Shown in pieces: positions 16,951 to 25,395 of a DNA stretch of 61,025 nt (positions are counted from its first letter, which is position 1; each line of letters starts with the position of its first letter). The DNA is from Metabacillus idriensis (lineage in GTDB: Bacteria > Bacillota > Bacilli > Bacillales > Bacillaceae). The stretch spans positions 1-61,025 of the forward strand of contig NZ_WKKF01000015.1 in the NCBI RefSeq assembly GCF_009674765.1, read 5' to 3'. A program made the translations under genes and the position numbers. Under the pieces are notes generated by a model. The model searched no databases. It saw only the letters and a program-made list of their open reading frames with translations, and had not been told where the DNA came from.

Positions 16951-18204
16951 ATGGTTTTGATTAAAAATCTTGCTTCTTGGAAATATCCATTCATTCTATT
17001 AATTGGAATCGGAGTTTCAAATGTTGGTGAATGGATTTATTTTATAGCACTTAATTTAATCGTTTTGGATATGACCGATTCACCCCTTGCCGTATCAGTC
17101 CTTTATATTATTAAACCGTTGGCTTCTCTAGTAACGAATTTTTGGGCGGGGAGTATGATTGATCGAATAAACAAACGAAAACTTATGGTTTTTCTTGATT
17201 TATTCCGTGCTGTATTTATAGCTTTTTTACCCTTTATGTCATCCATATCCCTAATTTATTTAGTTGTATTTATCATAAATATGGCGAGTTCTATGTTTGG
17301 TCCAACTTCAATGATTTATATAACAAAATTAATTCCTCAAGAAAAAAGAAAACAATTTAATTCCCTGCATAGTCTAGTTACATCAGGTGCATTTTTAATT
17401 GGACCAGCAATTGCAGGGTTATTATTTTTTATTGGTACGCCGATATTTGCCATTTATATAAACGCAATAGCATTATTTATATCAGGAATTATTACACTAT
17501 TAATGCCTAATATAGAAAAACAAACAGTTGCTTCATCATCAAATAATAGGCTATCGATTGCAGTAATAAAAAATGATTGGATTTCTGTCGTTGAATTTAG
17601 CCGGCGATCTCGTTACATCATGCTGATTTATTTTTTGTTTAGTTGTGTAATGGTGGTAATGGCGAGTGCCGTAGATTCCCTTGAAGCAGCTTTTGCCAAA
17701 GAGGTACTATTTTTGTCGGACAGTGAGTATGGTTTTTTGGTCACAATTGCAGGAGCTGGTATTATAGTTGGATCTATCATTAATTCCTTAATAGTTAAAA
17801 AACTGGAAACATCACTATTAATTGGTTTGGGGACTGTTTTAGTCTCAACTGGATATATGATATATGCTTTTTCAAATTCTTTTATCGTTGCTGCAATAGG
17901 TTTTTTTATTCTAGCTTTTTTTATCGCTTATGCTAATACAGGTTTTCTTACATTTTATCAAAACAATATACCAGTTGATGTCATGGGGCGTATTGGGAGT
18001 GTCTATAGCTTAATACAAGCGATTTTAGTTATAACAATCACTAGCATTATGGGAGTGGCAGCTCAGATTACTTCAATTGAGACAGTTGTCATTTTAGGTG
18101 TATTAATCATGATGATATTATCCATAATCTTATGTGCTTTTACTTTAATACCTGCAAATAAACAATTCTATGAAGCTGAAGTGCTGAAACTAGGGCGGCT
18201 TTAA
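16951..18204 (+). CDS. MFS transporter under T-box control
   Basis: A 417-residue, 12-helix major-facilitator protein. The N-terminal part (ISNVGEW-like GVSNVGEWIYFIALNLIVLD) and the loop AGSMIDRINKRK between helices 2 and 3 place it near the macrolide-efflux / enterobactin-exporter branch. A sequence SRRSRYIMLIYFLFSCVMVVM starts the second half. The ATG follows GAGAGGAGATAGG. The T-box upstream means expression rises when one tRNA is uncharged, so an amino acid or a compound derived from it is a plausible substrate. That is inference. Monocistronic as far as visible. Confidence 0.9.
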   Translation: MVLIKNLASWKYPFILLIGIGVSNVGEWIYFIALNLIVLDMTDSPLAVSVLYIIKPLASLVTNFWAGSMIDRINKRKLMVFLDLFRAVFIAFLPFMSSISLIYLVVFIINMASSMFGPTSMIYITKLIPQEKRKQFNSLHSLVTSGAFLIGPAIAGLLFFIGTPIFAIYINAIALFISGIITLLMPNIEKQTVASSSNNRLSIAVIKNDWISVVEFSRRSRYIMLIYFLFSCVMVVMASAVDSLEAAFAKEVLFLSDSEYGFLVTIAGAGIIVGSIINSLIVKKLETSLLIGLGTVLVSTGYMIYAFSNSFIVAAIGFFILAFFIAYANTGFLTFYQNNIPVDVMGRIGSVYSLIQAILVITITSIMGVAAQITSIETVVILGVLIMMILSIILCAFTLIPANKQFYEAEVLKLGRL

Positions 18205-18470
18205 TCCGAGACTAATGGGCTCTTTTCTAAAATAAGATGGCCTCTTATTCTGTAAAAATAGTCATTGTGCAACCGAGGATTATTTGAAATAATTGGTATT
18301 GAAAATGAGATTCTTTTTAAGGGGAAGATTCTAGGATTTTACATACTAAAGTTGTAGGTGAAGTCCTGGTGAAGGGTTTGATAGAGTTTAATCTTCGGCT
18401 AACTGGGGAGATTTCAAAAATGCGAAACTCTTTTTATATGGTTAGGGGCTTCTGAATTAAGGGGGATATT

Positions 18471-18926
18471 ATGGGGAAATTATTGAAGATAATCACATGC
18501 ATTTTTCTAATGTATTTATTGACAGGATGTATAGCGGAAGAATATGATTTTACTCCTCCTGCTGTTACACTTTCAACTTCTGATAGTATCCAATCAGAAG
18601 AGCTAAAAGAAGCGAATGTTCATTGGACAGGTGAAAATAGCAAGCTTCTTGAGAGAAAAACAGAGGATTTTCTCTCATTTGCCAGAGAACAAAAGCAGTT
18701 GTCCTTTACTGCAGGACAACGAATAGACCTTCTATTTGACAGTGAAGATTTTGTGGTGGAAGAGTTAGCTGTTTCAGTTTGGAAAAATGATGAAAAGGTT
18801 GATTTGGAATTAGATGAACAACGTTCCTTCTACTTCCCAAAAGAAAAAGGGAAATATGCAATTGTGGTGGAACTAGAGACTGATAGAGGATCAGCACAAT
18901 ATGTAGGGAATATTGCTATTAATTAA
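18471..18926 (+). CDS. Small lipoprotein of unknown function
   Basis: A 151-residue lipoprotein: signal peptide MGKLLKIITCIFLMYLLTG and a good lipobox LLTGC give Cys20 as the lipidated residue. The mature part is predicted mostly beta (FVVEELAVSVWKNDEKVDLEL, KYAIVVELET), ending in AQYVGNIAIN, like a small Ig-like or YtkA-type fold. The family is not one I can name. AAGGGGGA precedes the ATG. Confidence 0.78.
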   Translation: MGKLLKIITCIFLMYLLTGCIAEEYDFTPPAVTLSTSDSIQSEELKEANVHWTGENSKLLERKTEDFLSFAREQKQLSFTAGQRIDLLFDSEDFVVEELAVSVWKNDEKVDLELDEQRSFYFPKEKGKYAIVVELETDRGSAQYVGNIAIN

Positions 18927-18967
18927 TATCAAAAAGTAGGGGATTTACCAAGAAGGAGGGATTTTTT

Positions 18968-19369
18968 GTGCTGTTTATGATGATTGTCAAAGCTTCTAAG
19001 AATTCAGAAGCCGGAATGCTCCCGAGCTCTGAGCTCATTGAAGCCATGACGAAGTACAATGAGGAATTAGTTAAGGCAGGCGTGCGGGTTGCGGCTAAAG
19101 GACTTCATCCAAGTTCAAATGGGATTCGCCTTTCGTATCCGAAACCAGGGGAAAAGCCGGTGGTTACGGATGGCCCATTTACGGAATCGAAAGAATTGAT
19201 TGCCGGGTTCATTCTGATTGATGTGAAGTCGAGGGAAGAAGCCATCGAGTGGGCCATGCGGATGCCGGACCCGCAAGGACATGGGGAAGGTCAGATTGAA
19301 TTGCGTCAAGTATTTGAAGCGCCGGAGCTGACCGAGGATCCTGAAATGTTGGCCAAAGAAGCGGAATGA
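18968..19369 (+). CDS. DGPF-domain (YCII-related) protein
   Basis: A 133-residue protein with the defining DGPF motif inside VVTDGPFTESKELIAGFILID. The ferredoxin-like fold is visible as MLFMMIVKASKNSE at the N-terminus and EAIEWAMRMPDP near the C-terminus. Members are often encoded next to ECF sigma factors of the ECF42 group. The sequence GTGCTGTTTATG follows AAGGAGG, giving start GTG 18968. Its presumed sigma-factor partner lies 29 bases downstream but is destroyed (next entry). Confidence 0.85.
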   Translation: MLFMMIVKASKNSEAGMLPSSELIEAMTKYNEELVKAGVRVAAKGLHPSSNGIRLSYPKPGEKPVVTDGPFTESKELIAGFILIDVKSREEAIEWAMRMPDPQGHGEGQIELRQVFEAPELTEDPEMLAKEAE

Positions 19370-19398
19370 CGCGAGAAATCTGATAAGGGAAGGCGAGC

Positions 19399-19744
19399 GT
19401 GACCCCCTCTAGAACAAAGCTTACCATTGAAGGAATTTGGACGTTCGAATCGGCTAAAATCATTGCAAAGTGTTGCTAGTATCGATCAAGATGACAGTCT
19501 TGCGGAGGATTTGGCTCAAAATGCACTGGTTATCGCGCTTGAAAATGACGGAGTCAGGTATTCCGGACAACCCGGGAGCCTGGCTCATGACTGTTACCGT
19601 CGAAACAACTTACGTGATCAAAAATATGAGGAAATTGGTAGCAACATGGAATTCAAAATGAAAACGGACTATGATTCAATTGACGAGGAGATCATTGACA
19701 ATCTCCTGCGTCTCATCGGAGGTGTTTATCCAAGAATGGATTGA
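19399..19744 (+). pseudogene. Remnant of an ECF sigma factor (ECF42-like)
   Basis: Several frames must be joined to read a sigma factor: LTIEGIWTFESAKIIAK (from GTG 19399, stopping at a TAG), then SIDQDDSLAEDLAQNALVIALE, then GIPDNPGAWLMTV in another frame, then LRDQKYEEIGSNMEFKMKTD-YDSIDEEIID followed by LLRLIGG. These pieces match the N-terminal half of ECF sigma factors. The parent is usually about 400 residues, so the C-terminal half is gone and there is an internal deletion near LLRLIGG. Neighbouring the DGPF gene is what this sigma family does. Confidence 0.8.
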
Positions 19745-19884
19745 CGCTCTTTTTATTAAATTCTATTTAAAACTTCTAATTATGGCTTTAAATAACAGCA
19801 GAAATTTGTTGAAGTGATATAAGTGGGGAAGTTTCGAAAAAATGTCTCCTGCAGACAGGGAAATTGAAGGAGGCTTTAGTTAAT

Positions 19885-20295
19885 GTGACAATCACATTTG
19901 AAGAAACTGCCCAACTAGAAGTTAAAGCAGTCAAAGCATTGTATGATGATGTAAAATGGTCAGCCTACACTAGCAATATGCCTATGCTGATGGAAGGAAT
20001 TAAAAGTTCTCTGATGGTAATTACTGCTTGGGATCATGGAAAGTTAGTAGGGTTAATTAGAGTGGTGGGAGATGGAAAGACAATCATATATATACAAGAT
20101 ATATTGGTGTTAAAGGCATATCATAATAAAGGAATTGGCTCTCAACTTCTTAAATTAATGTTATCAAAGTATACAGACGTTAGACAAAAAGTATTATTGA
20201 CCAATGATGCAGCAGATGTAAGAGCTTTTTATGAAAAACACGGATTTTCCTCCTGTGATAAAGGAGATTTAGTATCATTTTCAAAAATTGATTAA
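19885..20295 (+). CDS. GNAT-family acetyltransferase
   Basis: A 136-residue GNAT. The acetyl-CoA loop is visible as HNKGIGSQLLKLML (Q/RxxGxG/A type), preceded by the strand YIQDILVLKAY and followed by LTNDAADVRAFYEKHGF. Start GTG 19885 has AAGGAGG eleven bases upstream; TTG 19864 in frame is earlier but without ribosome site. The substrate is unknown. Confidence 0.85.
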   Translation: MTITFEETAQLEVKAVKALYDDVKWSAYTSNMPMLMEGIKSSLMVITAWDHGKLVGLIRVVGDGKTIIYIQDILVLKAYHNKGIGSQLLKLMLSKYTDVRQKVLLTNDAADVRAFYEKHGFSSCDKGDLVSFSKID

Positions 20296-20400
20296 ATTAA
20301 GCTTATTCCTCAATTGGGTGCGTTTGTTTACAGTAAAGTGTGGAATAAGCCTAACATATTAAGGGCTTGGGCAGGATTGCGGAAAAAAGGAGGTGCATAT

Positions 20401-21192
20401 ATGCCTAATCGTTCAAAGGAGGAATTATTACCTGGTGGCAACGTCACAAAAGTTTATCGCTCAGGTAAGACAGTTAGACGGGAAGTAAAGTCAAATAGCA
20501 AACAAATTCATGCACTGTTAAACCATCTTGAAGACAAAGGGTACGATTATGCTCCTAGATACCTTGGTATCGATAATAAAGGAAGGGAGATCCTATCATT
20601 TATTGAAGGAGAAGCTGGTAATTATCCTTTAAAAGAATACATGTGGTCTGATGATGTCTTAATAGACATAGCGAAAATGCTCCGTCTCTATCATGATTCT
20701 GTAAGCGACTTTTCATTTGATGATAGTTGGCAATCATTAGATAATACCCCGCAACAGGCGGAGGTATTATGCCATAACGACTTTGCAGTATACAACATTA
20801 TTTTTCGCAATGAAAGACCAATAGGTATTATTGATTTTGATGTAGCTGGACCTGGTCCAAGAATTTGGGACATAGCTTATAGTCTATACACTTGTGTTCC
20901 ATTAAGTAGATTTTATCTTTCTGAAAAAGGCGGGAAAGTTTATTATGATTCATTTCAAGATGCTGACCGTATTAAAAACAGAGTTAAATTGTTTTTTGAT
21001 TCTTACGGTGAAGGATTTGCAGAAAATTATATTGAAATGGTACTGCTGCGTTTAGAAGGATTATGTAAAACAATTACAAGAAGAGCGGGTAAAGGTGACC
21101 TTGCTTTTCAAAAGATGATAGATGAAGGTCATCTTAAACATTATCAAAATGATATTAACTTCATTTCTGAGCATAGGAATGACTGGACTTAA
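20401..21192 (+). CDS. Aminoglycoside-phosphotransferase-like (APH) kinase
   Basis: A 263-residue APH-fold protein. The catalytic loop CHNDFAVYNIIF (Asp about 127, Asn about 132) and the magnesium-binding IIDFDVAGPGPRIWDIAY (Asp at about 145) are intact. The N-lobe contains GGNVTKVYRSGKTVRREVK. Family members phosphorylate antibiotics or small metabolites; sequence alone does not tell which. Start ATG 20401 has AAAGGAGGTGCATAT ahead, so the longer frame from 20314 is rejected. The gene ends before repeat A copy 2, whose hairpin can terminate it. Confidence 0.88.
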   Translation: MPNRSKEELLPGGNVTKVYRSGKTVRREVKSNSKQIHALLNHLEDKGYDYAPRYLGIDNKGREILSFIEGEAGNYPLKEYMWSDDVLIDIAKMLRLYHDSVSDFSFDDSWQSLDNTPQQAEVLCHNDFAVYNIIFRNERPIGIIDFDVAGPGPRIWDIAYSLYTCVPLSRFYLSEKGGKVYYDSFQDADRIKNRVKLFFDSYGEGFAENYIEMVLLRLEGLCKTITRRAGKGDLAFQKMIDEGHLKHYQNDINFISEHRNDWT

Positions 21193-21234
21193 ATCTTTCT
21201 TTCATTAAAAAGCTGCTATAATTGAAGAAAAAAA

Positions 21235-21267
21235 GGAAATCCCAATCAAGCTGGAGTTCCTTTTTTT
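21235..21267 (+). terminator. Terminator of the APH-like gene
   Basis: GGAAATCC and GGAGTTCC (one mismatch) around a 10-base loop, followed by TTTTTTT. It is the left end of repeat A copy 2. Confidence 0.75.
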
Positions 21268-21416
21268 ACAGTGTTGTAATACCTGGTAATAAATGACGGT
21301 AAAAATAGTCCATCAATTAGCGGGAATTGTGGACCAGCAAAGTCCAGTTAATTCCTATGCTAATTGATAGGTTATTTTCCATGTCATTAATCGGTTTGCA
21401 CCTTTCAGCCGAACCC
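21235..21416 (+). repeat. Dispersed intergenic repeat A, copy 2 (short form)
   Basis: The same ordered blocks as 734-1010: AATCAAGCTGGAGTTCC, GTGTTGTAATAC, GGTAATAAATG, CAATTAGC, GCTAATTGATA and CGGTTTGCACC-TTCAGCCGAACC. It lacks about 90 bases of the first copy. The GGAAATCC/GGAGTTCC hairpin with seven T at 21235-21267 can terminate the kinase gene. Confidence 0.7.
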
Positions 21417-21424
21417 GTTGCCAG

Positions 21425-22387
21425 TTAAGGTGCAGTCTTCGATTTGCCCAATACTTTCACACGGCTCTGAGCAGAGAAAAAGCTGTGCAGCAGCATGCCA
21501 AGCATAATTAGGAAAATACCAATCAGTGTTATTCCATCCGGAAGCGGAGCCGAGAGAAGAAGCACTTCACCAAAAAGAACAAACAGCACTTGAGTGGATT
21601 GGGTGGCTTCAACTGAAGCTAATTTTCCTTCATCATTTCTTACTCGATCTGTCGCGATGAAAAATAGTGTAGTGGCAATCACACCCGAGGAAACAGCGAC
21701 GATAAACGACTGTGTGATTTGTTCAGCAGATGGAGGACCAACTTTTATTAATCCATAGGCTGCAAGAATAAGCCAGAAGGGAAGACTTGCAAACGTCATC
21801 CCAAGCACCCGCTGGAAGGTATCGAGTCTGCCTCCGCACACTTCCATCATTTTTCGGTTTCCTAAAGGATAGGCAAAAGCTGCAATAACGACTGGAAGGA
21901 CCCCTGCAAGCAGCTGATTAACACTGATATCTGTCCCATTTTTTACTTGAATCAGGACAACACCTGCTAAAATAATCATTGAAAAGCAGAGAGCCTGCAC
22001 TGGAATCCGTCTTCTCGTTTTAATAGAATGACTATTTTCATAGAATAAGGGAGTCAGCAGGATTCCGGCAACAATCGTCAGCTGCCATGTACCGGCGACA
22101 AGCCATCCTGGACCATAGGCAGCAGCGTATGTAATTGGCCCGTAAAACAAGACGAATCCTGAAAAGCTCCAAATAAGCCATTGAAGCGGATGGGTACGCA
22201 TTTCTGCAAGCAGCTGTTTGATGTTTTTGCGGTAAATGACGATCACCAGTAAAAAGGGGACCATAAAAAAGAATCTGAGAGACGAGCTCCATAGCCAGCT
22301 TCCTCCAGAAAGTTCCATTGACCGGTTTAAAATAAAAGTCACAGCAAAAAACATGGATGCTATAATTCCAATCACGATTTCTCTCAT
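21425..22387 (-). CDS. EamA/DMT-type multidrug-resistance exporter
   Basis: A 320-residue, ten-helix drug/metabolite transporter. It starts MREIVIGIIASMFFAVTFILNR, with the halves related by internal duplication; ASVEATQSTQVLFVLFGEVLLL in the C-terminal half is a typical DMT stretch. The family includes Bacillus multidrug-resistance efflux proteins. GGAGAGG is found before the ATG. The stop codon lies 9 bases from repeat A copy 2. Confidence 0.88.
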   Translation of the reverse strand: MREIVIGIIASMFFAVTFILNRSMELSGGSWLWSSSLRFFFMVPFLLVIVIYRKNIKQLLAEMRTHPLQWLIWSFSGFVLFYGPITYAAAYGPGWLVAGTWQLTIVAGILLTPLFYENSHSIKTRRRIPVQALCFSMIILAGVVLIQVKNGTDISVNQLLAGVLPVVIAAFAYPLGNRKMMEVCGGRLDTFQRVLGMTFASLPFWLILAAYGLIKVGPPSAEQITQSFIVAVSSGVIATTLFFIATDRVRNDEGKLASVEATQSTQVLFVLFGEVLLLSAPLPDGITLIGIFLIMLGMLLHSFFSAQSRVKVLGKSKTAP

Positions 22388-22535
22388 AAAAACCTCTCCT
22401 TATGCAGCAGACGTGCAATATGTTATACATGCGGTACTGTTTATTATACGTAATTTTTGAAAAATGAAAATAAACAATTGGAAACATTTTTTCGATATGG
22501 TAAGATGACATAAATTTTTACAAAGGAGAATCCGT

Positions 22536-22877
22536 ATGATAAATTACCATAACCGCCGCTTTGTCTCAGTAGAAAATACTGCAAATGGGGAGGTCTCCTC
22601 AAAAACTGTTTTCACGTATAAGCAAGATGGACATTTACTTACAGCAGCCTATGGCGGCGGAGAAATCGTTAAAGGAACTTTAATTGGACTTGTAAAAGAT
22701 GATGGAACATTAGAATTTAAGTATAATCATGTCAATGTAAACAATGAAATCAGGGGAGGGCATTGCTTTTCGAAGCCAGAGGTATTGCCTGACGGCAGAA
22801 TCAGACTGCATGAAAAATGGCAATGGTTTGACCAGGATCAGACAGAGGGAGAGTCTATTATAGAGGAAATCGTTTAG
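22536..22877 (+). CDS. Small beta-rich protein (often mislabelled N-acetylglutamate synthase)
   Basis: A 113-residue soluble protein: [47 protein letters not shown], then [21 protein letters not shown]. This is a lipocalin-like set of strands seen in many Bacillus proteins that databases label N-acetylglutamate synthase without evidence. AAAGGAG precedes the ATG. The function is unknown. Confidence 0.75.
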   Translation: MINYHNRRFVSVENTANGEVSSKTVFTYKQDGHLLTAAYGGGEIVKGTLIGLVKDDGTLEFKYNHVNVNNEIRGGHCFSKPEVLPDGRIRLHEKWQWFDQDQTEGESIIEEIV

Positions 22878-22985
22878 CAGGTGCCGTCTCTCTTTGTACA
22901 CACAATTTTTCAAAATACCAGTCTGCCTTTCTGATTTTTTTCTTGTTATGATCATTAAAGAATTGAACAAGAAAGGCTGATGAAA

Positions 22986-23231
22986 ATGTTTATTAAATTT
23001 ACAAAAGAAGAAAAAATGATGATGATTGAAGATATTCAGCGCTATTATTACCGGGAAAATGGCGATGAAATTGGCGAGCTTGCTGCTGAAAATCTATTAG
23101 AGTTTATTAAAGAATCCATCGGACCGCACTTTTATAATCAGGCGATCAAAGATGCAAAAAGTTTAGTTGAACAAAGAATGCAGACGATGGAAGAAGATCT
23201 TTATGCTCTTGAAAGATCGATCAAAAGATAA
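22986..23231 (+). CDS. DUF2164-family small protein
   Basis: An 81-residue helical protein: FTKEEKMMMIEDIQRYYYREN, then IGELAAENLLEFIKESIGPHFYNQAIKDAK. The conserved IGPHFYNQAI stretch is diagnostic for DUF2164. I start it at ATG 22986, nine bases from GAAAGG, rather than at ATG 22980. Function unknown. A terminator follows. Confidence 0.85.
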   Translation: MFIKFTKEEKMMMIEDIQRYYYRENGDEIGELAAENLLEFIKESIGPHFYNQAIKDAKSLVEQRMQTMEEDLYALERSIKR

Positions 23232-23240
23232 TTTATACTT

Positions 23241-23267
23241 AAGCTTACAGCTGCTGTAAGCTTTTTT
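23241..23267 (+). terminator. Terminator of the DUF2164 gene
   Basis: AAGCTTACAG and CTGTAAGCTT form a perfect stem followed by TTTTT. Confidence 0.9.
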
Positions 23268-23338
23268 GAACAAAAAAATTGCGAATTCCCTGCTGTAATG
23301 CTATCTTTTATAGGATTATAGAAAAAAGGTGGATTCGT

Positions 23339-24184
23339 ATGACAAAATTATTTACTTCAAACAAGCTGAGTGCCATGCTGATGATGATGGCATTTGCATT
23401 AGTTATGGCCGGATGCAGCAGTTCTTCTGAGAAAAAAGAAGAAAAAACGGCATGGGATACAATCAAAGAAGAAGGCAAGCTGACGGTTGCGACTTCTGGC
23501 ACTCTTTATCCGACGTCTTACCACGATTCAGAAACAAATGACCTGACTGGATATGAGGTAGAGGTCGTCCGTGAAATGGCGAAACGCATGGATCTGGAAG
23601 TGGAATTTTCAGAGATGGCATTTGACGGCATGCTGACGTCTATTCAAAGCGGAAAAGTGGATATCGCCGCAAACGATATTATGATTAATGATGAACGAAA
23701 AGAAAAATTCGATTTTGCAGATCCCTATAAATTCTCATACGGAACAGCGATGGTCCGGAAAGATGATCTGTCAGGCATCCAATCATTGGAAGATTTAAAA
23801 GGGAAGAAAGCAGCCGGAGAAGCAACGACTACATACATGGCGGTTGCACGTAAGTACGGAGCAGAAGAAGTCATTTATGACAATGCTACAAATGATCAGT
23901 ACTTAAGAGATGTTTCAACTGGAAGAACAGATGTTATTTTAAATGACTACTACCTTCAGCGCCTTGCGGTTGCAGCGTTTCCTGACCTGAACATTACGAT
24001 TCATCCTGATATTAAGTTCAACCCAAACACTCAGGGCATCATTATGAAAAAAGGGAATACCGAGCTGAAAAAGAATATTGATGCAACAATTAAAGAAATG
24101 CTTGAGGATGGAACGATTTCCGAGATTTCAAAGAAATTCTTTGATGGAGCGGATGTATCTAAAAAACCGGATGTTGATTCCTGA
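23339..24184 (+). CDS. Amino-acid ABC transporter substrate-binding lipoprotein
   Basis: A 281-residue lipoprotein with signal peptide and lipobox near VMAGC (Cys about 26). The mature part is a family 3 extracellular solute-binding domain: KEEGKLTVATSGTLYPTSY, LTGYEVEVVREMAKRMDLEVEFSEM, FDGMLTSIQSGKVDIAANDI, and FADPYKFSYGTAMV. It resembles the cystine/polar-amino-acid binders of Bacillus (TcyJ/TcyK-like, YckB-like). ATG 23339 follows AAAAGGTGG. It is 29 bases from the permease gene, in one operon. Confidence 0.9.
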   Translation: MTKLFTSNKLSAMLMMMAFALVMAGCSSSSEKKEEKTAWDTIKEEGKLTVATSGTLYPTSYHDSETNDLTGYEVEVVREMAKRMDLEVEFSEMAFDGMLTSIQSGKVDIAANDIMINDERKEKFDFADPYKFSYGTAMVRKDDLSGIQSLEDLKGKKAAGEATTTYMAVARKYGAEEVIYDNATNDQYLRDVSTGRTDVILNDYYLQRLAVAAFPDLNITIHPDIKFNPNTQGIIMKKGNTELKKNIDATIKEMLEDGTISEISKKFFDGADVSKKPDVDS

Positions 24185-24213
24185 GTAACTGGTAACTAAA
24201 GAAGGTGAGTGCG

Positions 24214-24891
24214 ATGGGAGATATTCAGTGGGAATACGTCTTTAATTATGAACTTGCTGTGGATTCTTTTCCATATGTGATCCAGGGGATCTGGAACACG
24301 CTGCTCATTTCCTTAGTCAGCATGGCAATCGGCTTAGTGCTCGGTTTTTTTCTTGCACTCGGCCGAACTTCTGGATACTCTTTCCTCAGGTGGCCTGCAA
24401 GAATTTATATTTCGTTTATGCGGGGTGTTCCGATTCTTGTTATTCTTTTCATTCTGTATTTCGGGTTTCCGATCATCGGCATCGAGTTTACAGCCATCAC
24501 AGCTGCTTTAATTGGCTTCAGTCTAAACAGTGCAGCTTACATGGCAGAAATTAACCGTTCCGCATTGGCATCTGTCGACCGGGGACAGTGGGAGGCGTCC
24601 AAATCGCTTGGACTTTCCTACTGGCAGACGATGAGAGGGATTATTTTGCCGCAGGCATTCAGAATTGCGCTGCCTCCGCTCTCTAACGTGCTCCTTGATC
24701 TGACGAAAGCATCCTCGCTCGCTGCCATGATCACGGTGCCTGAACTTTTTCAGCAGGCTAAAATTGTCGGCGGCAGGGAGCTTGATTACATGACAATGTA
24801 TATTCTCGTAGCCCTCATTTATTGGGGAATATGTTCTCTTTTGACCGTTGTCCAAAATTACCTAGAGAAAAGGTATGAATATCTTTTATAA
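24214..24891 (+). CDS. Amino-acid ABC transporter permease
   Basis: A 225-residue permease of the His/Glu/Gln type. QGIWNTLLISLVSMAIGLVLGFFLALGR is the first helix region and QWEASKSLGLSYWQTMRGIILPQAFRIALPPLSNVLLDLTKASSLAA is the EAA loop, which docks the ATPase. ATG 24214 follows GAAGGTGAG. No ATP-binding protein gene follows: repeats start right after the stop codon. Confidence 0.92.
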   Translation: MGDIQWEYVFNYELAVDSFPYVIQGIWNTLLISLVSMAIGLVLGFFLALGRTSGYSFLRWPARIYISFMRGVPILVILFILYFGFPIIGIEFTAITAALIGFSLNSAAYMAEINRSALASVDRGQWEASKSLGLSYWQTMRGIILPQAFRIALPPLSNVLLDLTKASSLAAMITVPELFQQAKIVGGRELDYMTMYILVALIYWGICSLLTVVQNYLEKRYEYLL

Positions 24892-24911
24892 ATGTAATGA
24901 TATTTTTGAAG

Positions 24912-25194
24912 AGGCTGGGACAAAAGGTTTTCAGCCAAAGAAAAATCCGAACTATTATGTGAAATTCCACTTGAATTTCATTTTAGTTTGGATTTTTTTC
25001 TTTGGCTCTTTTCATAAATATTGTTGCTGCAGTACTTATTGTAGAAACCTTAAGTGGATTGCAGCGGAAGGAACGGACATTAATTATCATGAAAAACAAC
25101 AATATATGCGAAAATAGCCCTTTCTTTTAATGGTTTTCGCACTATTCTATGTTCGGCTTTCATTCAGGAGATAATCGTTACGTCCCAGTCTCTT
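24912..25194. repeat. Palindromic GAGGCTGGGAC-type element, split by repeat C
   Basis: GAGGCTGGGACAAAA at the left end and the reverse complement of the right end (AAGAGACTGGGAC) form terminal inverted repeats. Inside, CCAAAGAAAAATCC-GAACT pairs with AGTTTGGATTTTTTTCTTTGG around 24936-25004 to make a long hairpin. Similar GAGGCTGGGAC repeats occur between genes in many Firmicutes. Repeat C copy 2 (25004-25119) lies between the hairpin and the right end, so the element appears interrupted. Confidence 0.7.
25004..25119 (+). repeat. MITE-like repeat C, copy 2 (short form), nested
   Basis: GGCTCTTTTCATAAATATTGTTGC on the left, GTGGATTGCAGCGGAAGGAACGG in the middle and AACAATATATGCGAAAATAGCC on the right correspond block for block to the copy at 5745. 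It sits inside the GAGGCTGGGAC element. Confidence 0.85.
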
Positions 25195-25395
25195 CTTTTT
25201 TACTTGTCTATGCTTCTATTTTAAAAAATAGTTGAATTTCATACAGGTACCATGCAACGCAGATTAGCTGACAGGAGATAAAATATTGAATTTTATGACA
25301 GAAAGAATGGAAATTCCGTACATCACAGCGTCACAAATGATATTATTAGAGTATGATATTTTAATATATGGCTTTCTATTTTTAGGAGGAATAAT

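Noticed and set aside
18290-18320. Fur box near GAAAATGAGATTC upstream of the lipoprotein
   Set aside because: Only half of the 19-base inverted repeat is recognisable and no iron-transport gene is adjacent.
20314-20400. 29 extra N-terminal codons of the APH-like kinase
   Set aside because: AAAGGAGGTG immediately precedes ATG 20401; the upstream part has no ribosome site.
24875-25117. 80-residue ORF after the permease gene
   Set aside because: It reads across the GAGGCTGGGAC element and repeat C; no family resemblance, and the composition follows the repeats.
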